Assembly (NCBI GenBank): GCA_900752015.1 | Contig: CAADTZ010000089.1 | Location: 1 to 20,438, forward strand | Direction: 5' to 3' | Length of the DNA: 20,438 bases | Source of the DNA: an uncultured Collinsella sp. | GTDB lineage: Bacteria > Actinomycetota > Coriobacteriia > Coriobacteriales > Coriobacteriaceae | Shown: piece after piece, positions 14,645 through 20,438 of the stretch | Numbering within the stretch: position 1 is the stretch's first letter | Layout: every line of letters begins with the position of its first letter | Made by a program: the position numbers and the translations under genes | The notes under the pieces: model-generated | What the model was told of the DNA's origin: nothing | Seen by the model: the letters and a program-made list of their open reading frames with translations, nothing else | Database searches by the model: none

Positions 14645-15292
14645 CTAGAGCGTGCCGTAGATGCGGTCGCCGGCGTCGCCGAGGCCGGGAACGATGTAGG
14701 CAGCCTCGTTGAGATGGTCGTCGATGGCGCAGGTATAGATATGCACATCAGGGTCCTTCTCAGTCAGCGACTTGAGGCCCTCGGGGGCCGCGACGATGCA
14801 CAGCATGCGGATGTCCTTGACACCGCGCTCGCGCAGGTAGCTGATGGCCATCTCGGCCGAACCGCCCGTGGCGAGCATGGGGTCGACGACCAGGCAGATG
14901 CGCTGGTCGATATCCTTGGGCATCTTGCAGTAATACTCGTGCGGCTCGTGGGTGACCTCGTCGCGCTCCATGCCGATGTGGCCCACGCGAGCGGAGGGCA
15001 CCAGGTCGAGGATGCCGTCGACCATGCCAAGGCCCGCACGCAGGATGGGCACGATGGCGAGTTTCTTGCCGGCAAGCTGTTTGAACGTGGCGGTAGTGAT
15101 GGGGGTCTCGACCTCGACGTCTTCCATAGGCAGGTCGCGCATGGCCTCGTAGCCGTCAAAAAGTGCGAGTTCGCGCACGAGCTGACGGAACTGGTTGGTG
15201 CCGGTGTTTTTGTCGCGCAGGATCGACAGCTTGTGCTGGACGAGCGGGTGATTGACAAGCGTCACACGGGACGCATCGTAGGTGACGGTCAT
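14645..15292 (-). CDS. upp: Uracil phosphoribosyltransferase
   Basis: Salvages uracil with PRPP to make UMP in the cytoplasm. At 215 residues the length is typical (about 208 in E. coli). It shows the PRPP-binding loop VDPMLATGGSA (136-146), PILRAGLGM near residue 82, and the uracil-site C-terminus GLGDAGDRIYGTL. The ATG at 15292 is chosen because family homology begins at once (VTLVNHPLVQHKLSILRD) and AAAGGGG lies upstream; the frame remains open to 15352 without conserved residues. The upp gene lies next to the atp operon in B. subtilis as well. The 123-nt leader holds two mutually exclusive hairpins. Confidence 0.96.
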   Translation of the reverse strand: MTVTYDASRVTLVNHPLVQHKLSILRDKNTGTNQFRQLVRELALFDGYEAMRDLPMEDVEVETPITTATFKQLAGKKLAIVPILRAGLGMVDGILDLVPSARVGHIGMERDEVTHEPHEYYCKMPKDIDQRICLVVDPMLATGGSAEMAISYLRERGVKDIRMLCIVAAPEGLKSLTEKDPDVHIYTCAIDDHLNEAAYIVPGLGDAGDRIYGTL

Positions 15293-15315
15293 GGATTGAT
15301 TGCCCCTTTCGTTGC

Positions 15316-15343
15316 GGCCGCAAAACGGCCTTGCTGACAAGGC
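15316..15343 (-). promoter_or_regulatory. Two overlapping hairpins in the upp leader
   Basis: On the minus strand GCCTTG-TCAG-CAAGGC (15328-15343) is followed by GGCCG-TTTTG-CGGCC (15316-15330). They share three bases, so only one can form. The first is followed by CGTTTTG and might be a weak terminator of glpK or an attenuator of upp. The significance is unproven. Confidence 0.35.
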
Positions 15344-15415
15344 GTGCAGCAATGTTGCCGCCGCGCGCCATGCATTAGTTTAGCGGTTTGTTGTATCGAG
15401 CAGCCCATCGCAGCC

Positions 15416-16957
15416 CTACTGTGCGGTGCTGAGCGAGCGCCTGACTGCATCACGCCAGCCCGCAAGGTTTTGCTCGCGGCGCTCGGCGGACATGTGGGGA
15501 AGGAAGGTCCTAACGATCTGGGCATTTTGCTCCAGCTCTTCTAGGTCTTCCCAATAGCCGACGGCAAGACCCGCCAAGTACGCGGCGCCGATTGCCGTGG
15601 TCTCCACCGTCTCGCATTGCAGCACGGGGATATCCAGCAGGTCGGCCTGGAATTGCATGATGAACTCGTTGCGCGAGGCACCGCCATCGACAGACAGGCG
15701 CTCGATCGAAAGCCCCACGTCCTGCTCCATGGCGCGCAGCACGTCGTAGCTCTGATATGCCATGGATTCGCAGGCGGCACGTACGATGGTCGCACGGCTC
15801 GAGGCGCCGGTCAGACCGCACACGATACCGCGGGCATGCGGGTCCCACCAGGGAGCACCCAATCCCGCAAAGGCGGGAACGAAGTAGCAGCCCTCGTTGT
15901 CGCTAATCGAAGCGGCGAGTTGTGCCGACTCGCTCACGCTCGAGATGATGCCCATGTTGTTGCGAAGCCAGTTCATGGTGGAACCGGCAGCAAAGATGGA
16001 GCCCTCGAGCGCATAGCTGACTTTGCCGTCCGCAGCGATACCGATGGTGGAGACCAGGCCATTCTTGGATTCGACGATCTCGTCGCCGGTGTTCATGAGC
16101 ATAAAGCAGCCCGTGCCATAGGTGTTTTTGGTCTGGCCGGGACGGAAACAGCAGTGGCCGAACAGCGACGCCTGTTGGTCACCTGCCACGCCCATGATGG
16201 GCGGCATGTTGGTCATGATGTCGCTCGCGACGCGGCCGTAGTCGCCCGAGCTCCAGCGAACCTCGGGCATCATGGAACGTGGAACGTCAAAGAGCGCCAG
16301 CAGGTCGTCGTCCCAATCGAGCGTATGGATATTAAAGAGTGCCGTGCGGCTGGCATTGGTGTAGTCGGTGGCAAAGACCTGGCCGCCGGTGAGGTTGTAG
16401 ATGAGCCAGGTGTCGATGGTGCCAAACATGAGGTCGCCCGCCGCCGCGCTCTCGCGTGCGCCGTCGACGTTGTCGAGAATCCACTGCACCTTGGAGGCCG
16501 AGAAATACGGGTCAAGCGTAAGTCCCGTGCGGGAGCGCACCAGCTCCTCGCAACCCTGTTCAACCAACGCGTCGATCGCCGGCGCGGTACGACGGCACTG
16601 CCATACGATGGCGTTATAGATGGGCTGGCCGCTCACGCGGTCCCAGACCACCGTGGTCTCGCGCTGGTTGGAGATGCCGATGGCGGCGATGCGATCGGAA
16701 TGGATGCCGCTCTTAAACTGAACCTCCATCATGACGGCAATCTGGCTGGCAAGGACCGTCATGGGGTCTTGCTCTACCCAACCGGGACGCGGAAAACTCG
16801 TTTTGACGCTGCGACGTGCCTGCGCGACGATGCATCCGTACTCGTCGACGATGGTCGCAAGTACCGAGGTGGTGCCGCAGTCGAGCGCCATGATGTAGGA
16901 ACCGCCAAAGTCAAACGAGGCATCTTCCATGCCCAGGCTGCCCAGATTCAACGACAT
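15416..16957 (-). CDS. glpK: Glycerol kinase
   Basis: Phosphorylates glycerol with ATP to sn-glycerol 3-phosphate, feeding lipids or glycolysis. It is an FGGY-family kinase of 513 residues. Substrate residues are intact: Arg99-Glu100 in NQRETT, Tyr151 in LDPYFSASK, and Asp260-Gln261 in GVAGDQQ; NTYGTGCFML and SVDGGASRNEF are also typical. The phosphate loop reads ALDCGTTS (24-31) instead of the common ALDQGTTS, and the protein has about 15 extra N-terminal residues. The ATG at 16957 has AAAGG 8 nt upstream. It starts 13 nt after tsaC, so the two are probably co-transcribed. No glycerol facilitator or glycerol-3-phosphate dehydrogenase is nearby. Confidence 0.94.
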   Translation of the reverse strand: MSLNLGSLGMEDASFDFGGSYIMALDCGTTSVLATIVDEYGCIVAQARRSVKTSFPRPGWVEQDPMTVLASQIAVMMEVQFKSGIHSDRIAAIGISNQRETTVVWDRVSGQPIYNAIVWQCRRTAPAIDALVEQGCEELVRSRTGLTLDPYFSASKVQWILDNVDGARESAAAGDLMFGTIDTWLIYNLTGGQVFATDYTNASRTALFNIHTLDWDDDLLALFDVPRSMMPEVRWSSGDYGRVASDIMTNMPPIMGVAGDQQASLFGHCCFRPGQTKNTYGTGCFMLMNTGDEIVESKNGLVSTIGIAADGKVSYALEGSIFAAGSTMNWLRNNMGIISSVSESAQLAASISDNEGCYFVPAFAGLGAPWWDPHARGIVCGLTGASSRATIVRAACESMAYQSYDVLRAMEQDVGLSIERLSVDGGASRNEFIMQFQADLLDIPVLQCETVETTAIGAAYLAGLAVGYWEDLEELEQNAQIVRTFLPHMSAERREQNLAGWRDAVRRSLSTAQ

Positions 16958-16970
16958 CGCTTACACCTTT

Positions 16971-17714
16971 CTATTGCATCGGGTCGGACAGGACCCGCTC
17001 GATCTCTGATGCGGGAAGTGCGCCTTGGCGCAGGATCTGGAGCCCGCCGTGCTGGAACGACACGATGGTCGAGGCGTCGCGACACGGGGTCTCACCGGCG
17101 TCGACGGCAACATCGACCCCCTCCAGGATGCGACCCTCGACGGCGGCAAAGCTTGCCGGCGAAGGCGCGCCGTGTGTGTTGGCGCTCGTGCAGGCAAGGG
17201 GACTGCCGCAGGCGCGGATGAGCGCTTGGACCACGGGAGAGGCCGAAGCGCGCAGGGCCACGGTGTCGTCGGCAGCGCGCATAAAGGTCGGCACGCAGGG
17301 GGCTGCCTTGACCACGATAGTCAGGGCTCCCGGCCAGCATCGTCGCGCGAGTACGCGGGCATCTTCCGGGATATCCACGCCATAGCGGTCGAGTGCTTCG
17401 ACGCCATCGACCAGCCAAGCGACGGTTTGCGTGAGCTCACGTTGCTTGAGAGTGAAGATACGGCGATAGCCGGTGCCGAGCGCAGGAACTGCGGCGCCAT
17501 TGACGGCAGCCTGCGCATCGCGCGGCCACGATGGGAATTCGCTTGTATCTTGGGGCACGGCGTCCGAGAAGGCGTTGACTGCCACGGCGACACCGTAGAC
17601 GGTCTCGGTCGGAATCAAGGCCAGGCCGCCGCGGCCGAGCACCTCGGCCGTGCGCTCGACGGCAAGCCGATGCGGCTCGCGCGTTCCCTCGTATACCCGA
17701 TAGACCGTCTGCAT
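16971..17714 (-). CDS. tsaC: Threonylcarbamoyl-AMP synthase (YrdC/Sua5 family)
   Basis: Makes threonylcarbamoyl-AMP from threonine, bicarbonate and ATP, the first step of the t6A37 modification of ANN-decoding tRNAs. YrdC motifs are present: LIPTETVYGVA (33-43), IFTLKQRE with Lys90 and Arg92, RRCWPGALTIVVK (124-136), LACTSANTHGAPSP (173-186) and LRQGA near 228. At 247 residues it is the single-domain type without the Sua5 C-terminal domain. Residues about 48-83 form an extra segment between VAVNA and RRIFTLK where relatives have only about 5-10 residues. The ATG at 17714 is preceded by AAGGGG at long spacing. In B. subtilis the homologue ywlC also lies between prmC and the upp-atp block. Confidence 0.92.
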   Translation of the reverse strand: MQTVYRVYEGTREPHRLAVERTAEVLGRGGLALIPTETVYGVAVAVNAFSDAVPQDTSEFPSWPRDAQAAVNGAAVPALGTGYRRIFTLKQRELTQTVAWLVDGVEALDRYGVDIPEDARVLARRCWPGALTIVVKAAPCVPTFMRAADDTVALRASASPVVQALIRACGSPLACTSANTHGAPSPASFAAVEGRILEGVDVAVDAGETPCRDASTIVSFQHGGLQILRQGALPASEIERVLSDPMQ

Positions 17715-17862
17715 GTGTATGCCAGCCCCTTACGCTCCGGTGCAAGTTTGTTTACTGTGGGGCATTCTCGCACGAAACATTCAACCTATTTGCCCAGAGC
17801 GCATGTTGGTTTGGTGAGCGGCTCTAGTAGTCGGTGAAAGTGAGGGGGTTAATTGAAGATTT

Positions 17863-18165
17863 TTAGCGCGCAAGCGTAACGGTACGATCGGGAAACTCGA
17901 TGCTTGCAACCAGTTTTCCGCCGAGGCTCTCTGCGTACCTGCTCAGCGTGTCGAGCCTCATCGAACCCAACTCCCCACGCTCGAGCTCGGATACACGTTT
18001 TTGAGAAACGCCCATCGACTGGGCGACCGACGCCTGTGTTAGATCTTTTAACCTGCGAATCTGAGCAAGCTTATAGGCTTCGATACGATCGCGAGTCCTC
18101 TCCTGCTCGGCGGTAATGGAGTCGCGTGTTATCCCGCGAGATTCCATATACTCATGCAGTTCCAT
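17863..18165 (-). CDS. HigA-type antitoxin, XRE-family helix-turn-helix
   Basis: Predicted antitoxin and autorepressor of the upstream toxin. At 100 residues it has an N-terminal helical segment (about 1-35) and a helix-turn-helix at about 41-66 (LTQASVAQSMGVSQKRVSELERGE). A short C-terminal beta segment (LVASIEFPDRTVTLAR) ends the protein. It overlaps the toxin end by 14 bp, with AGGAGG inside the toxin gene, so translation is coupled. Toxin-first order is typical of HigBA-like pairs. No other gene follows. Confidence 0.85.
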   Translation of the reverse strand: MELHEYMESRGITRDSITAEQERTRDRIEAYKLAQIRRLKDLTQASVAQSMGVSQKRVSELERGELGSMRLDTLSRYAESLGGKLVASIEFPDRTVTLAR

Positions 18166-18547
18166 CTCGATCGAGCCTCCTTACGTGGCGACGGTATATT
18201 TGCTCGGCCCTTGGAATGTTGATCGCATACCAACCGTTCCATTTTGCCCTTGACGATCCCGCTCGCGACTTATCACCCGCCAATAGCAATACCGCCTGGC
18301 GCTTGGGGTCAAAGGCGAAGAGGATGCGAATCACCTGCCCACCACACGACGTCACTCTCAGCTCCTTTAAATGATGAAGCTTCGAGCCCTTTACGCGGTC
18401 AACCAGCGGACGACCAAGGCTGGGACCTTCCTTCTCGAGCACCAAAAGGTCTGCATAAATCTGCTTCAGCGTAGCTTCATCCTGCTCATCAAGCCAAGGT
18501 TCAATGTAATCAAGCACGATACGGTACCGATACAGCTGATTTGACAT
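18152..18547 (-). CDS. HigB-type toxin, phage Gp49-like/RelE superfamily
   Basis: Predicted ribosome-dependent mRNA interferase. The 131-residue protein carries the Gp49-like pattern: LGRPLVDRVKGSKLHHLKELRV (about 44-65), then IRILFAFDPKRQAVLLLAGDKS (about 73-94), a basic fold like RelE/HigB. The ATG at 18547 follows AGAAGGAG. It is first in the pair with the XRE antitoxin. The promoter has a symmetrical site over its -10, consistent with autoregulation. Toxicity is inferred from family; the residues needed for cleavage vary and cannot be confirmed. Confidence 0.82.
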   Translation of the reverse strand: MSNQLYRYRIVLDYIEPWLDEQDEATLKQIYADLLVLEKEGPSLGRPLVDRVKGSKLHHLKELRVTSCGGQVIRILFAFDPKRQAVLLLAGDKSRAGSSRAKWNGWYAINIPRAEQIYRRHVRRLDRDGTA

Positions 18548-18556
18548 ACCTTTCTC

Positions 18557-18589
18557 CTTCTATAGTAGAAGTTTTACGGTATATTGCAA
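18557..18589 (-). promoter_or_regulatory. Toxin-antitoxin promoter with overlapping operator
   Basis: On the minus strand TTGCAA (18584-18589), a 16-nt spacer and TACTAT (18562-18567) precede the toxin gene. A perfect inverted repeat CTTCTA-TAG-TAGAAG (18557-18571) is centred on the -10, the expected place for antitoxin-mediated autorepression. Confidence 0.62.
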
Positions 18590-18622
18590 GGACAAATTTG
18601 CGCAAATGTCTATTTGTTCAGC

Positions 18623-19873
18623 TTAAATACGCTGTTTGGGCTCGGTGACGATGGCTCGGACGATGCGGGGGCGATCGGTGAGGTCGTGGACGATGCGCAC
18701 GTCCGAAAGGCCTGCCTGGCGACAGAGCTCGGCCGCGGCGTCGAGGGCACCCTCGTAGAGCTCGCAGGCAAACAGGCCGCCGGCGCGCAGCATGTAAGGC
18801 GCCGCGTTGAGCAGGCGGCGGAAGATATCGAGGCCGTCGGCACCGCCCTCGAGCGCCAGGTCGGGCTCAAAGTCCTTGACCTCGTGCGGCAGCGAGCGCA
18901 TGACGCCGGTCGGGATGTAGGGCGGGTTGGAAACGAGCACGTCGAAGGTGCCCCACTCGTCGTGGGGAATGGAGCTCACCAGGTTGGTGAGGCTGAAGGC
19001 GACCTCATCTGCCGTGAGGCCGAGCGCGTCGCGGTTTTTGGTGGCCAGATCGATGGCGCGCGGCTCGATATCGGTGGCGGTGCAGGTAACGTGGCCGCGG
19101 CGCTCCCAGGCAAGGGAGAGCGAAATGCAGCCCGTGCCGCAGCCGACCTCGAGAACGCGGGCAGTGCAGGGCTCGGTTGGGGCAGGCGCAGCGGCATCCT
19201 GAGCTGAAGTCGTCTCCTGGCCGGCACCCTCGATGGCGATGCCGTATTCGTCGAGCTCGGACTCGGCGGCTTCCGCGGCTTCGGCTTCTGCTGCCTGCGC
19301 GGCGGCTTCCTCGGCCTCGCGGTCGGCCAGTTCCTCGGCATAGGCACGGCTACCCAGTACGTCGCCGCCTAGCGCCGCCTCACCGGCAGCCGTCAGGTTA
19401 GCGGCGCGGCGCTCGGCGGTCGCCCGTTCTTCTGCCAGCGCGGCCTCGGCCTTGCGTGCCTCCTCGACCTCATCGTTCCAAGGCAGCTCAACACGCTGAC
19501 GGGCGGCAGCCTCGGGGCTCAGCACCTCGGCATCCAGATAATTGAGGACTTCCTCGACGAGCATCTCGGTCTCGGGACGCGGAATGAGCACGCCGGGGGC
19601 GCACGCGACGTCAATCATGCGAAACTGCGTGCTGCCGGTGATGTACTGTAGCGGTTCACCTTTAGCGCGACGAACAACGGCCGCGTGCATGGTCTCGAGC
19701 TGGGCCGCGTTAAGCGTCTCGTCCATGCGCATATATAGGTCGATGCGTGCCAAACCCGTGGCAGCGCAGAGCAGCCACTCGGCAGAAAGACGGGGGTGCT
19801 CCTCGCCGCGCTCGGCCAGGTACTCCTTGGTCCACTCGAGACAACGCTTGATGGTCCAAATCTCGTTTGCCAT
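18623..19873 (-). CDS. prmC: Peptide chain release factor glutamine methyltransferase with large internal insertion
   Basis: Methylates the glutamine of the GGQ motif in release factors, using S-adenosylmethionine. The N-terminal helical domain is about 1-80 and the linker has GVLIPRPETEMLVEE (94-108). The Rossmann domain shows LEVGCGTGCISL (241-252) and the active-site VSNPPYIP (314-321). At 416 residues it is far longer than the 277 of E. coli: about 120 residues (114-236), Ala/Glu-rich and probably partly coiled-coil, separate the linker from the SAM fold. The ATG at 19873 follows GAGGGGAGG, and homology starts there. prfA, its usual neighbour, is not in the window; a 565-nt gene-free region lies upstream instead. 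Confidence 0.92.
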   Translation of the reverse strand: MANEIWTIKRCLEWTKEYLAERGEEHPRLSAEWLLCAATGLARIDLYMRMDETLNAAQLETMHAAVVRRAKGEPLQYITGSTQFRMIDVACAPGVLIPRPETEMLVEEVLNYLDAEVLSPEAAARQRVELPWNDEVEEARKAEAALAEERATAERRAANLTAAGEAALGGDVLGSRAYAEELADREAEEAAAQAAEAEAAEAAESELDEYGIAIEGAGQETTSAQDAAAPAPTEPCTARVLEVGCGTGCISLSLAWERRGHVTCTATDIEPRAIDLATKNRDALGLTADEVAFSLTNLVSSIPHDEWGTFDVLVSNPPYIPTGVMRSLPHEVKDFEPDLALEGGADGLDIFRRLLNAAPYMLRAGGLFACELYEGALDAAAELCRQAGLSDVRIVHDLTDRPRIVRAIVTEPKQRI

Positions 19874-19921
19874 GGGGCCCTCCCCTCTTAAGCGCCGGGC
19901 GGCGCGCGAATGTCGGAGCAG

Positions 19922-19948
19922 ATTGTACGCGAGGCCAGCGCTTGGCAA
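19922..19948 (-). promoter_or_regulatory. Candidate prmC promoter
   Basis: On the minus strand TTGCCA (19943-19948), a 15-nt spacer and TACAAT (19922-19927) lie about 50 nt before the prmC start. The spacer is short, but the -10 equals that of the atp promoter. Confidence 0.45.
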
Positions 19949-20104
19949 GGGACGATTGAAGGCAATTATCGAGAATCAGCCCAGAATTTTGCTTGGAACC
20001 TGCCTGAAGTGCTCATTCGTCGACGTCAAAATCTGCATTCGTCAAGCTTTTGGCAAGGTTGCCCCAAAACTAACCAATATCTAACCAAACGCTTGCCACA
20101 TCGC

Positions 20105-20123
20105 TTGACGCGCGACGCGTCAA
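20105..20123. repeat. Perfect inverted repeat TTGACGCG-CGA-CGCGTCAA
   Basis: Eight-base arms with a 3-base centre. The last two bases of its right arm (20122-20123) are the first two of a second inverted repeat, AAAAATCG (20122-20129) with CGATTTTT (20147-20154). No downstream gene on the plus strand is visible for it to terminate. Confidence 0.55.
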
Positions 20124-20268
20124 AAATCGCCCCACGACTTCTTGGACGATTTTTCGAGCAATATTTCCAATAGCAGATGCACACCGTTAATTGCTTTAAG
20201 CAGGTAGACAGTTTAACGGCCATCAAAGCCGATCGAACAACATCTCAAAGCAATAAGCCCAACCAAGC

Positions 20269-20295
20269 CGTTTAAGAACGTCCCCAATGACCACC
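20269..20295 (+). repeat. Dispersed 27-nt repeat, copy 2
   Basis: Same as 4651-4677 at 26 of 27 positions. It is followed by a 10-bp direct repeat CGCCGCAGGT (20303-20312 and 20341-20350) and then by the second covarying hairpin element, 91 nt start to start. Confidence 0.85.
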
Positions 20296-20359
20296 TCTAA
20301 GGCGCCGCAGGTTGAGCATACCGCATCCGGAACAAGGCAACGCCGCAGGTAGAGAACGG

Positions 20360-20438
20360 ACAGCGAGCGGGTCGCATTTGAGACAAGGTGACGTGAAACG
20401 AAAGGGCGCTGACCTTCTGGTCGCGCCCTTGAAGTTGA
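20360..20438 (+). repeat. Covarying structured hairpin element, copy 2, cut by window edge
   Basis: Same architecture as the element at 4713-4818. ACAGCGA (20360-20366), a 28-nt left arm, GAAACGA (20395-20401), an inner stem 20402-20414/20419-20430 with 12 pairs and one bulged T, loop TTCT (20415-20418), and GAAGTTGA (20431-20438). The right outer arm lies beyond the window. Five inner-stem pairs differ from copy 1, each changed on both sides so that pairing is kept. Confidence 0.72.

Larger units (their letters stand above)
19874..20438. other. Long gene-free region upstream of prmC
   Basis: There is no convincing coding sequence in 565 bases. The left part holds the prmC promoter candidate. 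The middle (about 19960-20260) is AT-richer than the flanking genes and full of inverted repeats, including 20105-20123, 20122-20154 and CCGTTAA/TTAACGG at 20184-20219 with TGCTTTAAGCA inside. The right end carries the dispersed 27-nt repeat and a truncated covarying hairpin element. The short open frames at 19910-20173 and 20026-20226 have no family resemblance. Confidence 0.6.

Noticed and set aside
15617..17221. Plus-strand open frame of 534 codons opposite glpK and tsaC
   Set aside because: It spans two well-supported genes in antisense; the translation is low in recognisable motifs and Arg/His/Gly-rich, as shadows are.
19910..20226. Small open frames on both strands upstream of prmC
   Set aside because: No family resemblance and no good initiation signals; they run through inverted repeats.

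Overview
The window looks like chromosome of a high-GC actinobacterium of class Coriobacteriia, most likely Collinsella or a close relative. This rests on overall GC content, codon choice, the character of the proteins and the gene order; no rRNA or marker search was possible. Twenty-one protein genes can be supported. All are on the minus strand except pepT. No tRNA, CRISPR array, transposase or phage gene was recognised.

Right to left, which is the direction of transcription, the core is a housekeeping block: prmC, a toxin-antitoxin pair, tsaC-glpK, upp, then an F-type ATP synthase operon (atpI-like, B, E, F, H, A, G, D, C), then murA and a LytR-CpsA-Psr gene. The order prmC / tsaC / upp / atpIBEFHAGDC / murA is also known from Bacillus subtilis, so this is an old gene neighbourhood. 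The toxin-antitoxin pair and glpK appear to be insertions into it. The block combines release-factor methylation, tRNA t6A synthesis, uracil salvage, glycerol entry, ATP synthesis and the first committed step of peptidoglycan synthesis. A strong hairpin with a T-run separates atpC from murA, so murA is probably expressed partly by readthrough.

The left third holds a sugar-phosphate mutase, a probable two-gene operon of a DtxR/MntR-type metal regulator and a zinc-type homocysteine S-methyltransferase, and the divergent peptidase T gene. A perfect 18-bp palindrome lies between the regulator and pepT and is the best candidate operator there.

The most interesting signal is in the two longest gene-free stretches (4466-4860 and 19874-20438). 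Both carry a 27-nt sequence that is the same at 26 positions, followed by a hairpin element of about 100 nt. The two hairpin copies differ at five base pairs of the inner stem, and all five changes are compensatory. The TTCT loop, a bulged T and the purine-rich internal loop are identical. That pattern indicates selection on structure, either as RNA or as folded single-stranded DNA. Copy 2 is cut by the right edge of the window, which gives a precise prediction for the next bases. I do not recognise the element as a named family with confidence.
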